Of a stretch of DNA of 64,000 nt, positions 9,288 to 18,627 are shown piece by piece. The notes under the pieces were generated by a model. The model had not been told where the DNA came from. It made no database searches and saw only the letters and a list, made by a program, of their open reading frames with translations. The first letter of the stretch is position 1. Each line of letters begins with the position of its first letter. Location of the stretch: contig NZ_CP068595.1 of NCBI RefSeq assembly GCF_016772475.1, positions 5,704,001 to 5,768,000 on the forward strand, given 5' to 3'. A program made the translations under genes and the position numbers. The DNA comes from Paenibacillus sonchi. Lineage in GTDB: Bacteria; Bacillota; Bacilli; Paenibacillales; Paenibacillaceae.

Positions 9288-10178
9288 CTAATTGAATTTG
9301 CGTTCGATTCTATTGAATATCGTATTGATGAATCCGGTGAAGACCAGACAGACTATAACCAGGAAGCTGGCAATCGCACTGCCGTATCCATACTTCAATG
9401 ACATAAATGAGCTGTTGTACATATGCGTAGAGATGACGTCGGTTGCATGAGCCGGACCCCCGGCGGTCATAACCATTACCAGATCGAAGGCCTGCAGGGA
9501 ACCGATAAACGCCAGTACAATCGATATTTTGAAGATCGGGACAATCAGCGGAAGGGTGATATAGCGGTCCGCTTTGAATCCGTCCGCCCCGTCGATTTTT
9601 GCCGCTTCATAAAGCTCGTCCGGAATATTCTGCACGCCGGTGTACTGGATCAGCAGATGGTAGCCGAAGAACTGCCACAAGGAGACGAAATATAGCGCAA
9701 ACATGGCAATTTTGGGCTCGGTAAGCCAGTTATGTGTCCAGCTGTCCAGTCCCAGCGAGATCAGAACGCCGTTAAGCATACCGCCCATGGACGCGGGGTT
9801 GTAGACCGTTTTCCACAGCTGCCCAATAATGACGACAGACAGAATGACCGGTGTGAAGTAGATCGAAACCAGGGTGTTTCCTCTTCTAACATAACGGTTA
9901 AGCAGAATAGCCATACCCAGGCAAAGGGGTATTTCCAGCATAGATGCTACAGCGTAGAGCAAGGTTCTTCTTACCGACGGCCAGAACACAGGGTCATTGA
10001 AGAACATATCTTTGAAGTTGCCGAATCCGACAAACTGGGCAGACGTTAGGCCGTCCCATTTCAATAAACCGGTGTACAGTGAAACCAGTATGGGGATAAA
10101 CACTAGGCACACATACAAAAGCAGACATGGCAATACGAAGACGGCTATTGTGCGTGCTGGCACCTTAAGTACTTTCAT
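9288..10178 (-). CDS. Carbohydrate ABC transporter permease (LplB/YesP type)
   Basis: A 296-residue permease of the MalF/LplB branch: an N-terminal helix (VFVLPCLLLYVCLVFIPILV), six helices in all, and the EAA loop YEAAKIDGADGFKADRYITLP near residues 188-208. It forms the heterodimeric membrane channel with the downstream permease. It lies 122 bases downstream of the binding-protein gene, with a stem-loop in between that may set the protein ratio. The ATG at 10178 follows TTAGGAGGCGGGAACG. Confidence 0.93.
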   Translation of the reverse strand: MKVLKVPARTIAVFVLPCLLLYVCLVFIPILVSLYTGLLKWDGLTSAQFVGFGNFKDMFFNDPVFWPSVRRTLLYAVASMLEIPLCLGMAILLNRYVRRGNTLVSIYFTPVILSVVIIGQLWKTVYNPASMGGMLNGVLISLGLDSWTHNWLTEPKIAMFALYFVSLWQFFGYHLLIQYTGVQNIPDELYEAAKIDGADGFKADRYITLPLIVPIFKISIVLAFIGSLQAFDLVMVMTAGGPAHATDVISTHMYNSSFMSLKYGYGSAIASFLVIVCLVFTGFINTIFNRIERKFN

Positions 10179-10242
10179 CGTTCCCGCCTCCTAAACAAGC
10201 AGATTCTTTGTCTATAGCTGATGTGATTTCTTGTGATAAATT

Positions 10243-10278
10243 TGGTGCGAAGAAGCCGGAATCAGCTTGCTTCGCACC
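10243..10278 (-). promoter_or_regulatory. Intercistronic stem-loop between binding protein and permeases
   Basis: GGTGCGAAG at 10243 pairs with CTTCGCACC ending at 10278, with an inner AAGC/GCTT extension. On the minus strand it is followed by AAATTTATC, not a T-run. It is therefore more likely an mRNA-stabilising or partially terminating hairpin, a common way to make more binding protein than permease. Confidence 0.65.
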
Positions 10279-10300
10279 GAAGGTGAACGTTTAGGTCTGC

Positions 10301-11671
10301 TTATTTATTAGCTTCAAAAGCGGTTTGATGTTCTTTGGCTACGGCAGCGGAATCCATTTTCTGCACGAACAGGTTCTGGATGCTGCTGAGGTGCACCTGC
10401 GAGGTTGCCGGGTTCATGGTGTTGTCGAACGAAAGGTCGCCGCCTTTCACCTGGTTGAACAGGCCTGCGATAGTGATCGCCAGATCGGAGTAACCGGCTG
10501 CTTTGAGGTCGCCGTCTACTTTTTGGCCCAAACCTACAGCGTTTTTCAATTCAAATTGTTTCTTAGGCAGATTGCTGGCGAAGAAATTGAGGAAATCTTT
10601 GGTTTCCTGCAGATGCTCACTGCCCGCGGACACCGCGAATGCGCTGCCTGGTGCCAGCATGAATTCGTTCGGGTCGCCTTTGCCGTTCACTGTAGGGAAT
10701 TGGAAAGCTCCTACTTTGCCGGCTACGGAAGAAGCATCAACTGCGCCTGTTTCCCATGAACCGATGACCCACATTGCCGCTTTACCGGATTTGAAGATGT
10801 TGCCGCCGGCATTGGCGTCGATGGAGGTTGCGCCATCAGGGAATGCGCCCGCTTGAACCAGCTGCTGGAAAGCGTCTACTGCTTCTACAAAAGCAGGATC
10901 TTCAAAAGTTTTCTTGCCATCCATAACGTCCTGCAGGAAACCGGGGCCGCCGTTGGTGCGAAGCAGAATGTTCATGAACAGGAAGGAGCCCGTCCAGGAA
11001 TCTTTTTCACCGATGGCCAGTGGCGTAATGCCTTTGTCTTTGAGGATTTTCACATCTTTAAGCATTTCTTCAAAGGTGGTTGGTGTATTAGCGATTCCAG
11101 CCTGAGCGAACAAATCTTTGTTGTAGAACACCACTTCGATATTGTTACCGTCCGGCAGCGCGTATACATTGCCGTCAAAGCTGTAGTAATCCAGCAGTCC
11201 CGTTTGGTAAGTGTCTTTCAGTCCGTTCTGGTCCAGCATGTCGTTCAGCGGAGCGAACAATCCGGCATCTACAAACGGTTTCATTTGTGCAGCCGGGTTC
11301 ACGATGGTAATGTCCGGGACCTCTTTGGAAGCCGCCTGGGTTTTGAGCTTCACCTTTTGCTGGTCGGTGTTCAGCGTATCCAGTTCGATCTTGATGTTCG
11401 GATGCTCTTTCTCGTACTGCTCACTCAACTCATGCACCATTTTGTAGGACGGTGTGGTAGGATCGGGATAAATGTTCTGGAAGGTAATGGTTACCTTCTT
11501 GTCACTCTTCGTTGTGTTCGTTGCTGTACCGCTGTTGGTCTTGTCAGGTGCTGCGCTTGACGCCGCATTATTCTTGCTGTTGTCGTTGGAGTTGCCGCAT
11601 GCCGCAACGCTTAATGCCATTGCAGCTGTAAGTGCGACGGTGAATGTTGTTTTCATTTTTCTGTTGACCAT
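10301..11671 (-). CDS. Extracellular sugar-binding lipoprotein of an ABC transporter
   Basis: A 456-residue family 1 solute-binding protein. It has a lysine-start signal peptide and lipobox (ALSVAACGN, lipidated Cys near residue 26), then a Ser/Thr/Asn-rich linker. The mature domain shows the usual features of oligosaccharide binders: VTITFQNIYPDP at the start, DITIVNPAAQMKPFVDAGLFAPL, YNKDLFAQAGI, and W-I-G-S-W near the hinge. It is the first gene of the transporter group and is preceded by AGGGGGCATTGATTC at the ATG. The substrate cannot be named from sequence; the kinase-regulator partners suggest a plant or microbial polysaccharide breakdown product. Confidence 0.92.
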   Translation of the reverse strand: MVNRKMKTTFTVALTAAMALSVAACGNSNDNSKNNAASSAAPDKTNSGTATNTTKSDKKVTITFQNIYPDPTTPSYKMVHELSEQYEKEHPNIKIELDTLNTDQQKVKLKTQAASKEVPDITIVNPAAQMKPFVDAGLFAPLNDMLDQNGLKDTYQTGLLDYYSFDGNVYALPDGNNIEVVFYNKDLFAQAGIANTPTTFEEMLKDVKILKDKGITPLAIGEKDSWTGSFLFMNILLRTNGGPGFLQDVMDGKKTFEDPAFVEAVDAFQQLVQAGAFPDGATSIDANAGGNIFKSGKAAMWVIGSWETGAVDASSVAGKVGAFQFPTVNGKGDPNEFMLAPGSAFAVSAGSEHLQETKDFLNFFASNLPKKQFELKNAVGLGQKVDGDLKAAGYSDLAITIAGLFNQVKGGDLSFDNTMNPATSQVHLSSIQNLFVQKMDSAAVAKEHQTAFEANK

Positions 11672-11716
11672 GAATCAATGCCCCCTGTGTTCGTGATAGG
11701 TTCATTATCTTCTGAT

Positions 11717-11732
11717 TAAGCGCTTCCAACAA
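11717..11732 (-). promoter_or_regulatory. Candidate cre (CcpA) or LacI-type operator
   Basis: On the minus strand TGGAAGCGCTTAATCA lies about 46 bases before the binding-protein start. It contains the AAGCGCTT palindrome and matches 12 of 14 positions of the catabolite-response consensus; the last two positions fail. Carbon catabolite control of a sugar importer would be normal, but the match is imperfect. Confidence 0.35.
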
Positions 11733-11838
11733 GGTGCGAACTACAGAAATAAGGTTTGTTTTTTCTAGGAGTATATGGAAAAGGGCTGGCCGCTGGGCCG
11801 GATGCTCTTGCGCCGAATACAGCATCAAGTTATAACAC

Positions 11839-11868
11839 AAAAAAAGAACTCCCGGATATCGGGAGCTC
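11839..11868 (-). terminator. Terminator of the helicase cassette
   Basis: On the minus strand the palindrome CTCCCGATATCCGGGAG region (11846-11868) is followed by seven T (complement of 11839-11845). It lies about 95 bases after the helicase stop. The rest of 11672-11961 holds the binding-protein promoter region and nothing else recognised. Confidence 0.8.
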
Positions 11869-11961
11869 TCGCAATGACTCAATACGCACAGACAGGCTTT
11901 TTTGGTACCTCAATTACTCAATACCGCATAGACAGCCTTTCTTGGTGTTCAGCATGTCTGC

Positions 11962-14160
11962 TTAATCCACCCTCACCCATTGCTTCAGCACCTCTACCAG
12001 CCCCGGAACGTCGAGGCCGTCGAGGGAAAAGGCTTTGCGCAGCAGGTCGTGGGGGATGAATTCATCGTATTTGCCAAGGTAAGGCGCTTCATCCGGTCCC
12101 AGGAGAGCAATCGGATCAGATACAGCAGCGGCTTCGGCGATAATCTCCTGCTCCAGCGTTTCTGCATCTGTCTTCCCGGAAACGACCATATAATAAGGCT
12201 CCATGGGGGTTACAGAACGCAGGCCCAGCGGGCCTTTGAGATTATTCTTCAGCAGCCGTTCCAGCGTCCGGAACTGCCGGCTCCCGGCCCAGGGCAGAAT
12301 GAACATTGAATCGCCTCCGGCCGGAAGCACCGAATGCTCGAGCAGTCCGCTCTCCTTCGCCAGACGGCGGGCACGTTCCAGCCTTGCTGCCGCGCTGGGC
12401 GCCAGATAGGGATATAGTGCCGTAGCTCCCAGCACCTCACGAATTTTGTTCATAATACGGGTATGCACATCCCCGCCTGCGCCCAGCCATAAGGTATCTA
12501 CTTTGCCGCGCGAGCCTTTGACATATACGGCTTTATGGCGGTTATCCACCTCTTCGACCTTCCACAGCTTGCCTGCAAGAGTGAAGCAGTACCCCGGCGG
12601 CGGGACAGTGGTTATTGAACCAATCTCTTCGGTGCCATTATATACCACATGTTCCTCGTCGTCTTTGAAGACCGCATAGAAACGGAAGTTATTGACGATC
12701 TTCTCCCCTGCCAGCCCAACCAGCAGGCTGCCTTCATCCATGGACTCAATATGGCCCATGCCGATCATATATTCCATGAACGCATCATAATCGCCCGGCT
12801 CGATGCTGCTGAACGACGGGAGGCTCAGCACGGCCGCCTTCAGATCCTCCGGCTCCGCTTCGCCCATACTCTTCAGGATGCTCATCGTCTGATGGTAGAG
12901 CAGCCCCACCGGAAGCTGGCGCACAGCCAGCGGCTCGACCCACTTCTCGCGCACGTAGAGCTCGATGACGGCGATAGCCCGCAGCAGCGTCCACGGCATC
13001 CGCGCGGGAAGCTGGGCTTCTTCGTCCTCTTCCTCCGGCGTGACGAAGATCATCTCTGAAGCGGCGTCGCCCCGCCGCCCGGAGCGCCCCAGCCGCTGCA
13101 CGAAGCTCGCGCAGCTGTAAGGCGCACCGAGCTGCAGCACGCGCTCCAGCTCGCCCAGGTCAATGCCCAGCTCCAGCGTCAGCGTGGCCGCGGCCACCGC
13201 CGGTCCGGGTCCCTGACGGAGCGCAGCCTCCGTCTCTTCACGCAGCATCGCGGAGATGCTGCCGTGATGGACATGGAACACGTCGCGCTCCCCGCGCTTC
13301 GCAGCAAGCCGCCGCATCTCCAGAATTGCCTCCTCGGCATCCGTGCGGCTGTTGGTGAAAATGAGCGCCTTCTTCAGATGCGTATGGTCATAGATGAAGC
13401 CATAATACGCCTGCCGCGCCCGCTCCAGATGCTCGGCCTGCACTTCGTCCCGTGCATCCGGGAAAGAAAAGTGCTCCACGCTGAGGCGCAGCTTGCGCCC
13501 GCCCTGCGGTGCGGAGACTTCCACGCTCTCGCGGGTGCCGGCGGCCAGCCATTCCGTCACGGAAGCGTAGTCGCTCAGCGTGGCTGACAGTCCGATCCGA
13601 CGCGGATGGCAGCCGGCCATACGCGAGATCCGCGCCAGCTGGCTAAGCACCTGAATGCCGCGGTCCGCTCCCATGAAGGCATGCACTTCATCCACTATAA
13701 TGAAGCGAAGATCATGGAACAGCGCCGGAATAGCATTGGGGCGGTTCATCAGCAGCCCTTCCAGCGATTCCGGGGTAATCTGCAGCACGCCGGAGGGGTT
13801 CTGCATCAGCTTTGTCTTGTCGGCCTGCGGCACATCTCCATGCCAATGCCAGACTGGAATGTTCCCTTCGCGCAGCAGGTCATTCAACCGGGTAAACTGG
13901 TCGTTGATCAACGCCTTAAGCGGTGCAATGTAGAGGATGCCCACTGAGGCGGACGGATCTTCGTACAGCTGGGTAAGCGCCGGAAAGAAAGCAGCTTCTG
14001 TCTTGCCGGATGCCGTACCGGAAGCAATGAGCAGATGATGCGGCGTATCGAACAGCACCCGGCAGGCATCCACCTGGGCTTCGCGCAGCGTCTCCCAGCG
14101 GTTCTTATAGATAAACTCTTTGATAAACGGTGCCAGCCTGTAAAACGGATTGCTGCTCAT
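11962..14160 (-). CDS. Lhr-like DEXH helicase (BrxHI-like) of the TerB cassette
   Basis: A 732-residue superfamily 2 helicase. RecA domain 1 carries the Q-region (LREAQVDACR), Walker A (ASGTASGKTEAAF, about residues 46-58), Ia (YIAPLKALIND), the DEVH box (FIIVDEVHAFMG) and motif III (GLSATLSD). RecA domain 2 has LIFTNSRTDAEE and motif VI (VQRLGRSGRRGD). The C-terminal half continues with a winged-helix and Lhr-type extension. Such helicases unwind DNA or RNA-DNA with ATP. The start overlaps the stop of the ATPase gene by four bases (14157-14160). The gene order matches cassettes in which BrxD-like ATPases pair with BrxHI-like helicases. Confidence 0.9.
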   Translation of the reverse strand: MSSNPFYRLAPFIKEFIYKNRWETLREAQVDACRVLFDTPHHLLIASGTASGKTEAAFFPALTQLYEDPSASVGILYIAPLKALINDQFTRLNDLLREGNIPVWHWHGDVPQADKTKLMQNPSGVLQITPESLEGLLMNRPNAIPALFHDLRFIIVDEVHAFMGADRGIQVLSQLARISRMAGCHPRRIGLSATLSDYASVTEWLAAGTRESVEVSAPQGGRKLRLSVEHFSFPDARDEVQAEHLERARQAYYGFIYDHTHLKKALIFTNSRTDAEEAILEMRRLAAKRGERDVFHVHHGSISAMLREETEAALRQGPGPAVAAATLTLELGIDLGELERVLQLGAPYSCASFVQRLGRSGRRGDAASEMIFVTPEEEDEEAQLPARMPWTLLRAIAVIELYVREKWVEPLAVRQLPVGLLYHQTMSILKSMGEAEPEDLKAAVLSLPSFSSIEPGDYDAFMEYMIGMGHIESMDEGSLLVGLAGEKIVNNFRFYAVFKDDEEHVVYNGTEEIGSITTVPPPGYCFTLAGKLWKVEEVDNRHKAVYVKGSRGKVDTLWLGAGGDVHTRIMNKIREVLGATALYPYLAPSAAARLERARRLAKESGLLEHSVLPAGGDSMFILPWAGSRQFRTLERLLKNNLKGPLGLRSVTPMEPYYMVVSGKTDAETLEQEIIAEAAAVSDPIALLGPDEAPYLGKYDEFIPHDLLRKAFSLDGLDVPGLVEVLKQWVRVD

Positions 14161-15475
14161 AGATCAAACTCCGCCAGGAATCCGTCCAGCTCGTTCGTCT
14201 CTGCCTCGGCAGGCTTGGCCGTCCGCTCGCCTACAAGCTTCTCGAACGACATATCCGGATGCTGATGCAGGGTGTGCAGCAGGTCCATGAAATCCCGCAC
14301 GACCTCACGCGCGGTGAGCAGCTCATCTGCACCCAGCCGGCCTACAGCTTCCTCCATGAAATGCACCAGCTGCTCCTGTGTCAGTTTGGCTTCATACCCG
14401 TAATGAAGGGCATGGATATCCCGCAGCTTTTGCAGCAGCACCAGTATTTCCTCATGGGAGAGCATCTCCAGGGCTATAATCGGCCCGGTAAAATTATTCA
14501 GCCCCGTCCCGCCGTAACGACCGGCGACGAGCCGTGAACGCAGGGCTTCATAGCTGAACAGACCGCGCCGGTTGTCTTCGACAAACTGCGGTGTCCCGCC
14601 GATAAAGATCCCCAGCCGCTCCGCCTTGCCTTGCATCGTATCATTGAACATGGTCAGCAGCTTCTCATAGTTGCTCTGGCGTGAGATGCTGTTGGTGATC
14701 TTATACAGGTTCACGCCTTCATCAATAAACAGCAGCAGCCCTTTATAGCCGATGCTCCCTATGAACTCTGCCCATAGCTTCATATAATCGTACCAGTTAT
14801 CATCGTCGATGATGACCCCTACCCCAGCGCCTTGCGCGCTTCGGTGCGGGTAGCGAACTCCCCGCGCAGCCAGCGCAGGGCATCCTGCTTCAGCCCGTCA
14901 TCGGCAAGCTTGTGGCCGTTCCAGTATGTTGCCAGCACCTTGGCAAAATCAAATCCGTGCACAAGCCCGCGCATTTCGGAAGCTACCGAATAGATCCCCT
15001 GCTCCACCTCTTGTCCAAGCTGCGGATCGTCAGGGCCGCAGCCTTTCTCCTGCATTACGGCTTGCTGAAGACTGATGATCCATTTCTGGAGGATCATCTC
15101 CAGCGCTCCGCCGTCCGGGCGTGTGCGCGTGGAGAGATGGCTCATCAGCTCCCGGTAGGTGGCCAGGCCCTGCCCTTTGGTTCCAACCAGCCGCCGTTCC
15201 GGGGACAGGTCGGCATCCGCGACCACAAAATCCCGGTCCATGGCATAGTTGCGGATAATCTGCAGCAGGAAGCTTTTGCCGCTGCCGAATTTGCCGGTGA
15301 TCAGCTTGAAGGCAGCTCCGCCTTCCGCGATGTTCTCCATATCCCGGAGTATGGACTCGACCTCGGGCCTGCGGCCAACCGCGATATGCTCCAGGCCAAT
15401 ACGCGGCACTACTCCCGCAGTCAGAGAGTTCACGAGCGCGGTCGTCATCCGTTTTGGTATTTTAAGCTCACTCAT
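14157..15475 (-). pseudogene. DUF2791/BrxD-like P-loop ATPase, split by one apparent missing base
   Basis: The first segment (15475-14819, 218 residues) has MSELKIPKRMTTALVNSL, the ELHIAVGR-like region and Walker A (GKFGSGKSF, about residues 62-70), and ends in KALG followed by a TAG stop. The next frame then reads VGVIIDDDNWYDYMKLWAEF and includes Walker B (LLLFIDEGVNLY), ending at 14157. Adding one G to the GGGG at 14822-14825 joins both halves into about 439 residues, the usual length of this family of BREX-type ATPases. The gene overlaps both neighbours by four bases. The joint is so clean that a sequencing indel is more likely than decay. Confidence 0.85.
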
Positions 15476-17178
15476 CGATCATTCACCCCACCCAAGTATT
15501 GCAGCATCGGCATAAATTCCCCGTTCAACTCTTCTTCATCTATAAGCAGATCACCTAGCAGATTCATGGCAGTCTCATTAATCCCGTCGAATAACAGCTC
15601 TGCCATTGTTCCGCCTGCTGAAGCCAAATGCTGTACCGCTGCCATTCCCCTGCCTTCCGCCAGCGCATGAACCGCCTCCCACTCCAGTGGAGTCAACGCA
15701 TTTGCAAATGAATCCCATAGCGCAGCAGCGCTATTGCCGGAATCCTGCTGAGCCTCCGCCACAACGCCGCTTGCTTCCACAAATGAAGCCGCTTCGGAAC
15801 CGGCAGACAGCTTCACAGCTTCATGCCCAACCTCGGCTGACGGTGCTGCATCGTCTTCAGCTCCCGCCGGATCAGCGTGCTGAACTTGCGTACCAGGCTC
15901 ATCTGCCGCCGGTATATGCGTCCGTCCCATGCTATCCCCGTCAGCCTCTGCCCCGGCAGGCGGTCCCTCTATTTCCCCGGTTTCTTCAACCGTAAGCAGC
16001 GTCCTCACAATGTCGGAATCGTTCTGGAGCTGTTCAAGCTTTTTAGCATCAATGACAACCGCCGGCCCCTTTTCCAGCTGCTCCGCTTTGCGGAATTCGC
16101 GCTGCAGGAACCTGGTGATCAAATCTTCCATATCTGCATCAACCTTAATATCCTTCAATCTGCCCCGGTAGCCCATCAGCTCCCGCAGCTTGTTCTCGGT
16201 CAGCCGGAAAAGGCGGGTGATCAGACTGCGCAGCGGAGGAGATTTGCTGATCCGCACCACAGGCACTAGCACGGAGTAGCCATACAATGAGATGTCATAC
16301 ACCGCACTGCGGAACAGGTAACGCTCCCGGACCACCGCCGGACCCGGGGGAAACATGCCGATCAGATTGGACCCGTGCTTGCGGGCCACATAAGCGTCAA
16401 TCAGCGCCACTACCTGCGGGATATAGCGTTCCGCCGCCGTTTTGCCTTCACCGGTATAGAATTTGGACTTGCTGATATCGTAATCCGACATCACGGTCAG
16501 CACTTCAAAAGTCAGCTGCTCCGGTGCAGCGGTCAGGCAGCGCATCAGCTCAAGCTCAGCCAGATCACCGGCAAGACCGCGTGAACGGGCGACAATCCCC
16601 GACAGCGGAACGTCCAGATGATGGACAAAGGAGAAATCCGCAATCCAGCCGCCCAGATATTGATCCAGTCTTTTATATTGATCCCGGTAGGCCTCCCATA
16701 ACAGATTCAGCTGCCGGTATCCATCCTGAGGCTCGTCCCACCCTACACCGTTGATCAGCTCATAGACATGCAGAAAGATATAAGACAGATCCGTTTTTGG
16801 ATATCTGCCCTGTCTGACCTCATCCCGCCAAAAGAAATACCATCTGCTCTGCGCCCCGGTCATGTGACCATAGGTGGGCCAGTAACTTTTGAAAGGAACA
16901 AACAGCGATGCCGTCTCTTTGTGATCCACTAACTCCCTGGCCCGGACCACGAACTCGCTCTCCGTTGTCGTTACCGGCTCCTGCGTTTCCTCCATATCCC
17001 ATAACTGAAGCTGTACAGTGGCTTCTTCAGGAGCTTTTTTCTTCGGTGCGGCTGCCGGGGGCTTGGGAACCTTGAGGTCAGCCGAAGCACGCGGAGGAAT
17101 CGGCAGATTCTGCTCCGTGCTCTCCCACACCAGCTCTGTAAAATGCGGCTCTTTTCCGTCTCTGCTCAAGTCTCTCAC
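15472..17178 (-). CDS. TerB-N/TerB-C domain protein, first gene of the cassette
   Basis: A 568-residue protein. After a low-complexity Pro/Ala/Lys region (35-50), residues about 90-250 match the TerB-N domain (SYWPTYGHMTGAQSRWYFFW, LSYIFLHVYELINGVG). The middle is helical, then comes an acidic Ala/Glu-rich linker (about 390-480). The C-terminal 85 residues match TerB-C (LTPLEWEAVHALAEG, FDGINETAMNLLGDLLIDEE). TerB-related domains bind metal and are linked by comparative genomics to stress and phage-response systems. The start is GTG at 17178, or TTG at 17169 with GGGGTGAG before it; neither is ideal. It overlaps the ATPase start by four bases. Confidence 0.85.
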   Translation of the reverse strand: MRDLSRDGKEPHFTELVWESTEQNLPIPPRASADLKVPKPPAAAPKKKAPEEATVQLQLWDMEETQEPVTTTESEFVVRARELVDHKETASLFVPFKSYWPTYGHMTGAQSRWYFFWRDEVRQGRYPKTDLSYIFLHVYELINGVGWDEPQDGYRQLNLLWEAYRDQYKRLDQYLGGWIADFSFVHHLDVPLSGIVARSRGLAGDLAELELMRCLTAAPEQLTFEVLTVMSDYDISKSKFYTGEGKTAAERYIPQVVALIDAYVARKHGSNLIGMFPPGPAVVRERYLFRSAVYDISLYGYSVLVPVVRISKSPPLRSLITRLFRLTENKLRELMGYRGRLKDIKVDADMEDLITRFLQREFRKAEQLEKGPAVVIDAKKLEQLQNDSDIVRTLLTVEETGEIEGPPAGAEADGDSMGRTHIPAADEPGTQVQHADPAGAEDDAAPSAEVGHEAVKLSAGSEAASFVEASGVVAEAQQDSGNSAAALWDSFANALTPLEWEAVHALAEGRGMAAVQHLASAGGTMAELLFDGINETAMNLLGDLLIDEEELNGEFMPMLQYLGGVNDR

Positions 17179-17195
17179 CCCGATTACAATCTTAC

Positions 17196-17234
17196 GAAAA
17201 AACGGTCCTGTTCACAGAAGTGAAGGAACCGTTT
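17196..17234 (-). terminator. Terminator downstream of the MFS gene
   Basis: AAACGGTTCC on the minus strand (17233-17224) pairs with GGACCGTTT (17208-17200), followed by a T-run (complement of 17197-17202). It sits only about 18 bases before the TerB-gene start, leaving little room for a separate promoter downstream of it. Confidence 0.75.
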
Positions 17235-17329
17235 GTGTTCTTCCGGTATGAAATAACGCTGTCTATAATCTACTACTAATATTAGCATTCTTGCCTGACC
17301 AACATCAAGCCTCAAGTGGAGAATGATCT

Positions 17330-18543
17330 CTAACCCAGTTCAAGCCCTTTCGTCTCTTTGCCTAAGAACAGCACGGCTAAAGCCCCGATAATAATCGTCA
17401 CAAAAAACAGCATGAATATCGTGCCGATCCCTACCGCGTTGCCTACCATGACCCCTACCAGCGTAGGTGCGATAATCCCGCCAATCCGGCCAAAAGAAGT
17501 CGCAAGACCGGCTCCCGTTGAACGGATAGCTGTGGGATACAGCTCCGGTGTATAAGCGTACATACCGCCCCATGCCCCAAGATTGAAGAACGACAGGCAG
17601 ATTCCGGCAGCCATCAGCATGCCCTCCGTCGTGGAGTTCCCGAACCAGGCAGCGCTGGCGGCTGTGAGCAGCAGATAAATTACCAGCACAAACTTGCGGC
17701 CGAATTTCTCAATGAAATAAGCGGCGGTGAAGTAGCCCGGGAGTTGTGCCAGCGTCATGATCAGCACGTATTCAAAGCTTTTGACAAGACTGAAGCCTTT
17801 GATCACCATTACTGTAGGCAGCCATAGAAACATGCCGTAATAAGAAAAAACGACCGTAAACCACAAAATCCAGAGCATGATTGTCGACCGGCGGTATTCC
17901 CCGGACCAGACCGTGGCAATACGGCTCCGCAAAGGCACAGGCGCTTTCTTCCGGATTTCTGCGAATCTCGGAGAGTCATCGATCGCCCGCCGCAGGTACA
18001 GTGCATACAGGGCAGGAACCGCACCGATAGCAAACGCTACTCTCCAGCCGTAATCCGGAATCACAAAATAAGCAATTAATGCCGAGGCGATCCAGCCGAC
18101 CGCCCAAAAGCTTTCCAGCAGCACGACCGCCCGGCCTCTTTCCTTGACAGGCATGCTCTCCGAGACCAGCGTTGAGGCCACGGGAAGCTCTCCCCAAGCC
18201 CGAACCCGGCGACAAAGCGCAGGACACACAGCATGGCATACCCGGCGGCAAAAGCCGATAATCCGCTGGCGAGCGAGAAGATCAGGAGCGTCCACAGCAG
18301 CACCGATTTGCGGCCGAAACGGTCGGCCAGAATACCTGCAGCCGCCGCGCCCACAGCCATGCCTATGGAGTTGATACTGGTCAAATATCCGATTCTTTCC
18401 GGTCCGAGGCCCCATTCCTTGGCAAGCGCCGCTACCACAAAAGAAATCATTCCCACATCCATCGCGTCGAACATCCAGCTAAGCCCTGCACTGAACAGCA
18501 GCTTTCTTTGCTTCGGATTCCGCAGCAGCGAAATATCATTCAT
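17330..18543 (-). pseudogene. MFS transporter (NiaP/sugar-porter-like), one apparent missing base
   Basis: The N-terminal half (ATG at 18543, AGAGGTG before it) reads LSWMFDAMDVGMISFVVAAL, GILADRFGRKSVLLW and VLRFVAGFGLGE. The frame then changes at the GGGG of 18192-18195, and from there ELPVASTLVSESMPVKERGRA, FGRKFVLVIYLL and YAYTPELYPTAIRSTGAG continue to 17330. With five G the junction reads GFGLGGELPVA, the standard motif of this family, giving about 404 residues and 12 helices. The D-R-F-G-R-K and P-E-x-Y-P-T motifs place it with NiaP-like niacin or aromatic acid porters; the substrate is uncertain. The gene is probably intact in the organism. Confidence 0.82.
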
Positions 18544-18627
18544 ACATCAAGCACCTCTTCCCTAACTCCGGCTGTCCAACCTGGTTTATATTGCCTGTTT
18601 TACTTACACATTTTATGGTCGCGGGGT

